Part shown: in pieces, positions 59,712 through 64,000 of the stretch
Layout of the letters: each line of letters begins with the position of its first letter
Position numbering within the stretch: the first letter of the stretch is position 1
Translations under genes and position numbers: made by a program
NCBI RefSeq assembly: GCF_000204055.1
Contig: NW_006768772.1
Coordinates: 348,260-412,259, forward strand
From: Melampsora larici-populina 98AG31
Taxonomy: Eukaryota; Basidiomycota; Pucciniomycetes; Pucciniales; Melampsoraceae
Reading direction: 5' to 3'
DNA length: 64,000 nt
Notes under the pieces: model-generated
Databases searched by the model: none
Seen by the model: the letters and a program-made list of their open reading frames with translations, nothing else
What the model was told of the DNA's origin: nothing

Positions 59712-60242
59712 GATTTCAAAAAGGTTGAAATCGTGAAATTTTTAAAATCAACTCGTGAACCGTACGGCAGGCAGTAAAGTTGAGATTAATCTTGACATCT
59801 GTCAAACTTACAGGCCGGATCTTATAAAAATATTTACATATTCCTGATGAGCGTCTGGTCTGATACCAAACATACTAAGGACCAGGCGCAGTTCGGCCCG
59901 AAACCTGCGCGTTGTTGCTAACTTTTCCAGTTCAAGACTAGATTTTGACTTTGAGATTGGCAAGGATCAGCCAAAGCTCCATGTAGAGCGCAAGTGACAT
60001 GCAGAAGGATGTCACTCGCTGACCTATCTAAAACCATGCTCAATGTTCTTGATGTTACAATGGATAGACTGGTGAATGCTGAGCTTGATGGTGATATTTT
60101 AATCATCCCGATCCCTACTTATCAATGTTGTTAATAGCCAACGCATGAAATTTGATTGAAGCAGATATTTCCGATTATAGATAGATATGGCTTCAGAACT
60201 AATTATACCTGAGGAAGGAAGAAAGGATGAATTATAGGTGTC
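59712..60242. other. X2 left arm
   Basis: Inverted counterpart of 62050-62169, including the CCGTACGGCAGGC motif. No gene. Confidence 0.6.
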
Positions 60243-60865
60243 CACTGCAGACATTATTCGGGTTCCCCAAGTGGGCAGGGAAAAATGATTGGGAGTATGA
60301 TTTGTCATAAAATGGTCTATCACTCCACACCTGAGCCATAACACCCACACTACATATGTGTAGCAGGCTCAGTGAATATGTGGTTATCATGTACATACAG
60401 TTCTGCTCAGTTATCTGCTCATCAGGACAAGTTATTCATATGTAATACATGCTGTAACTTCTTTCAGATTGAAAAAAGCTTCCAAAAGATTGACTACATA
60501 CACTGACTCAATGTTTTGGTGTGATCTCATCAACTCAACTGCATGTAACACACTTTCTGTTACTAAGACATAGCTTCAACAATATTGCCTGAGCAGCTAC
60601 AGAATTATATGTAGTGAATTTTTGGGAAAAAAAATTCAAAGTTGAAAAAGTTACATGTGGTATAACATGTGATTTATTTATTCTGATGGGCAAAAAACTG
60701 AGCAGACCTGTATGTACATGATAGACAACTATTGACTTAGCTTGCTGCACATATGTAGTGTGGGTGAAATGGCCCAGGTGTGCAGTATTAGATTCTTTTA
60801 TGAAAAACTGTACTATTAATCATTTTCCTCTGCCAAATTGGGGAAGTTGAATGATGTTTACAGTG
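60243..60865. mobile_element. CACTG-ended element, family D, copy 2 (623 bp)
   Basis: Exactly the length of copy 1 at 25097-25719 and highly similar to it in inverted orientation. Flanks read TGTC on both sides within one base, consistent with a 3-bp duplication. It lies inside X2. Confidence 0.85.
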
Positions 60866-61064
60866 TGTCCTTATATTCCATAAGCACACCTTTCACAGAA
60901 CTCCCCTTGCCTCTGGTGATGGATGTACTTCCAAAACCCATAGATCTTCTTTCTCATTTGAGCTTAAAAAGCCTGTGAAAATCATCCTTGAGGGAAAGAT
61001 GCACAGGTTGCATCACTATCAAATGTGCCAAAATCATATTCTTAGAGTCAAAAAAGATCAAATA

Positions 61065-61111
61065 GCAACGCATTCGTGAGCTCCATTTTTAGGACCTCAC
61101 GAATGTGTTGC
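61065..61111. repeat. Short hairpin, 16-bp arms
   Basis: GCAACGCATTCGTGAG and CTCACGAATGTGTTGC face each other over a 15-nt loop. Possibly the remains of a very small inverted-repeat element. Confidence 0.6.
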
Positions 61112-61374
61112 AATGGAGCAAAGAGCAACTGAATTAGAGAACTGATTTACATCAGTTCCTTGCAATAGAAGTATGTTTGATCACAAGCCTCACTGAAACC
61201 ATGTGAGGCTTGAAGATAAAAAATCATATATCTTGCCTAAACAACGTTTGAAAGTGCTTTATAAGCCACTTTTGAAAAAATTGCTTGAAAACCCGGTTAA
61301 AACGAGCCTACTAACAATACTCCTTTCACGGCGACGACCTCACTTCCACGCCTGGTCCTTACTGATTGGCACTA

Positions 61375-61628
61375 CAGCCGTTGTGAGAACTATTGGTAAG
61401 TTTTGAGGTGATGGGTGTCGCCAAGTTTTAACTAGAGTTTAATCTTTGGTCCAAAACTCAGTTTTTTTTGATCTCACAGGCCTAAGCCTTGTTTTGGCTC
61501 CTGCAATATGCTTCTATCTCACAGTACCCATGGTCTAAAAGGGGTTGATTCTAGTTTTTACAAGTTTTGAATTAAATCTCGACAGAACACAAAATAAAAA
61601 AAAATACCGTTAGTTCTCACAACGGCTG
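61375..61628. mobile_element. MITE, family E (TIR CAGCCGTTGTGAGAACTA, TA site)
   Basis: 254-bp element with 18-bp terminal inverted repeats and TA flanks (61373-61374, 61629-61630). It is nested in X2. No coding capacity. Confidence 0.82.
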
Positions 61629-62700
61629 TAAATCAATTTGGCATAGAGGTTTGCACGAGTCTTGAGGCTCGTGCTGGGCCCATTATAAAGTGGAAACTGG
61701 GGTTTGACTCGGCTTCTTCTTTTGTCTTTTGTTCCATATTTCTTGTTTCACAAGTCTCTTTTTTTGCTTGTTGGCATGAAAAATAAGACACTGAGAACGA
61801 GACAGACGTGTTAATCAGACTTTTGGTGTTAGTTGAAATGTGAACTAACAACCTTTTAACAAAAAAATTACACTACAAATCTGAAAGAAGACGAGTCGCA
61901 CACCAACTCAAACATGTCAAGCTAACCCAGCGTAACCGTCATGAAAGAGGCAGCTTGAACCATTGGGACACTGTGGCTTGAAGAACCCAAGAAAATTATA
62001 TATTTGAAGACAAGTTTATCGCAGTGAGCTTCTGTATATCAGGGGATCTGGCATGTAAGTTTGGCAGATGTCGTGATTAATCTCAACTTTACTGCCGGCC
62101 GCAGCCTGCCGTACGGCTCACGAGTCGATTTAAAAAATTTCTTGATTTCAACCTTTTTGAAATCTACTGTACACTACAGAAATAATCTGATTTTCCGTGG
62201 GGATTTTTGATTTCCCATTTGCGGAAAATCACGTGACTTTTTTACATCATGTACATATGTCACACAGTTTGAGGCACTGTACACCCCTGTACACACCCAC
62301 ACCCGCACACCAGTGTACAGACGCTGCACGGCTGCAGCGCCTGTACACCAACAAAAACGGTCAACGCTGACCAACGTTTCCAACCATAGACAAACTGATC
62401 CCTTTGTCTGAAACCACCACAAACCCTGGTCTCTTCCCCTGAAACCAACACGAACATCGTAGCCTCGCCGTCAACCATTACGCACACGGTCCCTCTACCT
62501 GAAACAATTACTAACCACCGTCTCTATCACCCCCGTCGACGGCGTCATACCTCTTTCAAACAGTGAATCACTGAGCAGCGCTGTAAGAATACAGTTAAAA
62601 TTTCAAACACGCCAACCAACACGGTACAATTCAACCGGTACAATACATGACCTAATACAGAACATCAAACCTAACTTTATTTATCATCATAGTATCACAT
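61629..62700. other. X2 right arm and flank, no gene
   Basis: From 62170 the flank holds a hairpin around GATTTTCCG...CGGAAAATC (62189-62230) and several TGTACAC repeats (62260-62350). Minus-strand frames of about 80 codons here look like chance. Confidence 0.45.
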
Positions 62701-63146
62701 ATAAATAGAAACTAATGCCTCATACCACGCCACGTTTTCCTTATCAGTTCACTGAGGAAAACTGGCGTGTGAGTCCTTTCTTCTCACTTCATACTCAAAT
62801 CATAACTGTTGTTGATTGCTTTTCTATTATAAACATGTTATTAGACCTCTTGTTTTTATTCCATCTCACCTATTTAGGTGTGTTATCATTCTTGTCTTCG
62901 GTGTTCAGAACCGTGTAGACCCACACCTGATTTCTGGTGTTAAAGGTTAGATATCTTACTATATGAAATATAATCTTATCAGTTCACTGAGGAAAACTGG
63001 CGTACCTCTTGTTTTTATTCCATCTCACCTATTTAGGTGTGTTATCATTCTTGTCTTTGGTGTTCAGAACCGTGTAGACCCACACCTGATTTCTGGTGTT
63101 AAAGACCTCCTTTATAAGGAGTCTCGAGTTTCTTTAGATTCTCTCA
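62700..63146 (+). mobile_element. 5' LTR region of a Ty1/copia element
   Basis: A TATA-like ATATAAATAG lies at about 62699. Two direct copies of a segment of roughly 110 bp (TTCACTGAGGAAAACTGGCG followed by CACCTATTTAGGTG) span 62738-63105. The region ends ...CTCTCA at 63146, directly before the primer-binding site. The LTR start was not identified. Confidence 0.55.
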
Positions 63147-63156
63147 TGGTAGCGAG
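63147..63156 (+). promoter_or_regulatory. Probable primer-binding site (initiator tRNA-Met)
   Basis: TGGTAGCGAG follows the CA that ends the LTR. TGGTAGC complements the GCTACCA end of fungal initiator tRNA-Met, the usual Ty1/copia primer. A short hairpin TTCTCTC/GAGAGAA surrounds it. Confidence 0.55.
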
Positions 63157-63184
63157 AGAATAACTCGACTCATAACCATCGTAT

Positions 63185-63827
63185 ATGTCCTCACCAATTG
63201 ACGCACCTTCACCGACTAATTCTTCTGCCGATCCCACCGACGATCTCCAAACTGTTCTTGATAATCAAGAATTGAATTCAACGAGCCCTTCCGAAAAATC
63301 TTTCAATTCAAACCATACTGTTCAAAACAAATCATCTGCCATCATGAATAATCCATCCAGTCAAATTACGCCAACTACTCAAAAAGAATTTGCCATTGCC
63401 TTAAATTTTAACTTAAGTAAAATATCAGCCACCGTCATTCTGGGAAAGAATAACTATACTCATTGGGCTATTGGAATTAAGCGATCTTTGAGAAATCTAT
63501 GCCTTGACCAATACCTTACCTCACCTAACCAACCTGACGACATAACTATTGAAGAACATCTCGCTAACAAAGAATGTCTTACGAACTTCTTAATCAATCG
63601 CATGGATCCTCCAACTTCAGCTTTCGTTGAATCCAAACTTCAAATTAAAGTCGATGGTGAAGTAGATATTGAATACGAACCTTCAAAATTATGGAAGATC
63701 ATTAGAGAAAACAAAGCTCCCGTATCTGAAGCCGCACGATTTCAACTTGACAATGAATTAGATGAATTTCGTCAAGATAATCGCACGACTTTAGAAGCTC
63801 ACCTGGCGAAATTCAGAGAGTTGAAAG
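63185..63827 (+). pseudogene. Ty1/copia gag, truncated by insertion
   Basis: ATG 63185. The N-terminus is Ser/Thr/Asn-rich. Then comes the copia gag (UBN2-like) pattern ILGKNNYTHWAIGIKRSLRN, and later LWKIIRENKAPVSEAARFQL with LEAHLAKFRELKA. The reading frame is cut at 63827, where CACTGTGCAG begins; normal gag should continue another 150 or more residues to a zinc knuckle. The rest of the element lies beyond the window or the insertion. Confidence 0.82.
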
Positions 63828-64000
63828 CACTGTGCAGATGTAGTATTTTTCCACCATGCAAAATGATTAAAATTAATGTCAAAATGATTAAAAATGCTGT
63901 GTTAATGCATAAAAATGCACTATTAATGCACCATTCATGTGGAAAAATGCAGCATCAATGCAGTAAAATGCAGTGTTAATGCACACACAAAATGATTCAG
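63828..64000. mobile_element. Start of a CACTG-ended element in gag (partial)
   Basis: Begins CACTGTGCAGATGTAG exactly where gag breaks. It is followed by many AAAATGC and TTAATGCA motifs of the subterminal-repeat type. The right end is outside the window. Confidence 0.55.

Larger units (their letters stand above)
37460..62169. mobile_element. TA-site element X2, same family as X1, split by a 22-kb insertion
   Basis: The right end at 62169 reads CAGTAGATTTCAAAAAGG on the complement, the X1 terminus. The left end survives as CAGTA at 37460-37464. Its continuation GATTTCAAAAAGGTTGAAAT resumes at 59712, after the inserted CACTA-like element. TA flanks are at 37458-37459 and 62170-62171. Without the insertion it is about 2.5 kb and has inverted arms of roughly 100 bp including CCGTACGGCAGGC. 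No transposase was found in its own DNA. Confidence 0.78.

Noticed and set aside
62174..62487. Minus-strand Val/Cys-rich frames
   Set aside because: Created by TGTACAC-type repeats and not conserved with any family known to me.
1..64000. CRISPR array, bacterial operon, phage or ribosomal RNA
   Set aside because: Tandem arrays here (23033, 12597, 32990) lack constant repeats with unique spacers. Genes have spliceosomal introns and no ribosome-binding sites, and no rRNA-like sequence was seen.

Overview
The window looks like a repeat-saturated stretch of a fungal nuclear genome, most probably a rust fungus (Pucciniales). The reasons are many short GT-AG introns (the phosphatase gene alone has about 19), no bacterial gene organisation, a Tet-like 2OG-Fe(II) oxygenase beside a Plavaka/CACTA-type transposase, PIF/Harbinger, Helitron, Ty1/copia and LTR elements, and a secreted repeat-rich protein. 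The species is inference; no rRNA or reliable tRNA gene is present to anchor it.

Layout. 1-5 kb: three small unrecognised genes, one broken by a single stop. 5-7 kb: a tRNA-derived SINE-like unit and three short inverted-repeat elements with TA target sites. 7.07-10.29 kb: a histidine acid phosphatase (phytase family) with both catalytic motifs. 11.5-22.7 kb: a duplicated locus for a secreted protein with 19-residue repeats. Copy 1 (12.2-13.3 kb) looks intact. Copy 2 (14.5-20.3 kb) was split by a small inverted-repeat element, a probable solo LTR and a 4.1-kb CACTA-like element. A third remnant lies near 22.2 kb. 22.7-23.5 kb: a palindromic repeat and a 41-bp minisatellite.

23.5-28.4 kb: a Helitron-like element carrying a broken tRNA CCA-adding enzyme gene. 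29-34 kb: LTR pieces around one unrecognised multi-exon gene (30.6-31.9 kb). 34.6-35.2 kb: a long-TIR element. 35.8-36.8 kb: a clean three-exon gene for an acidic single-membrane-span protein.

37.46-62.17 kb is one stack of nested insertions. A 2.5-kb TA-site element was hit in its left terminal repeat by a 22-kb CACTA/Plavaka-like element. That element carries a zinc-finger Plavaka-type transposase, a pseudokinase, a Tet-like dioxygenase and two further ORFs. A PIF/Harbinger element sits inside it, and a second Helitron-like element sits inside the Harbinger. The two Helitron-like elements share about 165 bp at the 5' end and a 14-bp 3' palindrome, with unrelated cargo. The window closes with the start of a Ty1/copia element whose gag is cut by another CACTG-ended element.

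Many element genes and some apparent host genes carry isolated TGA or TAG codons or one-base shifts, the pattern expected from C-to-T decay of repeats. Apparent host genes without a visible break are the phosphatase (first exon uncertain), the acidic membrane protein, repeat-protein copy 1 and a few unrecognised ORFs. The 30.6-31.9 kb gene is less certain because one of its splice junctions does not resolve.
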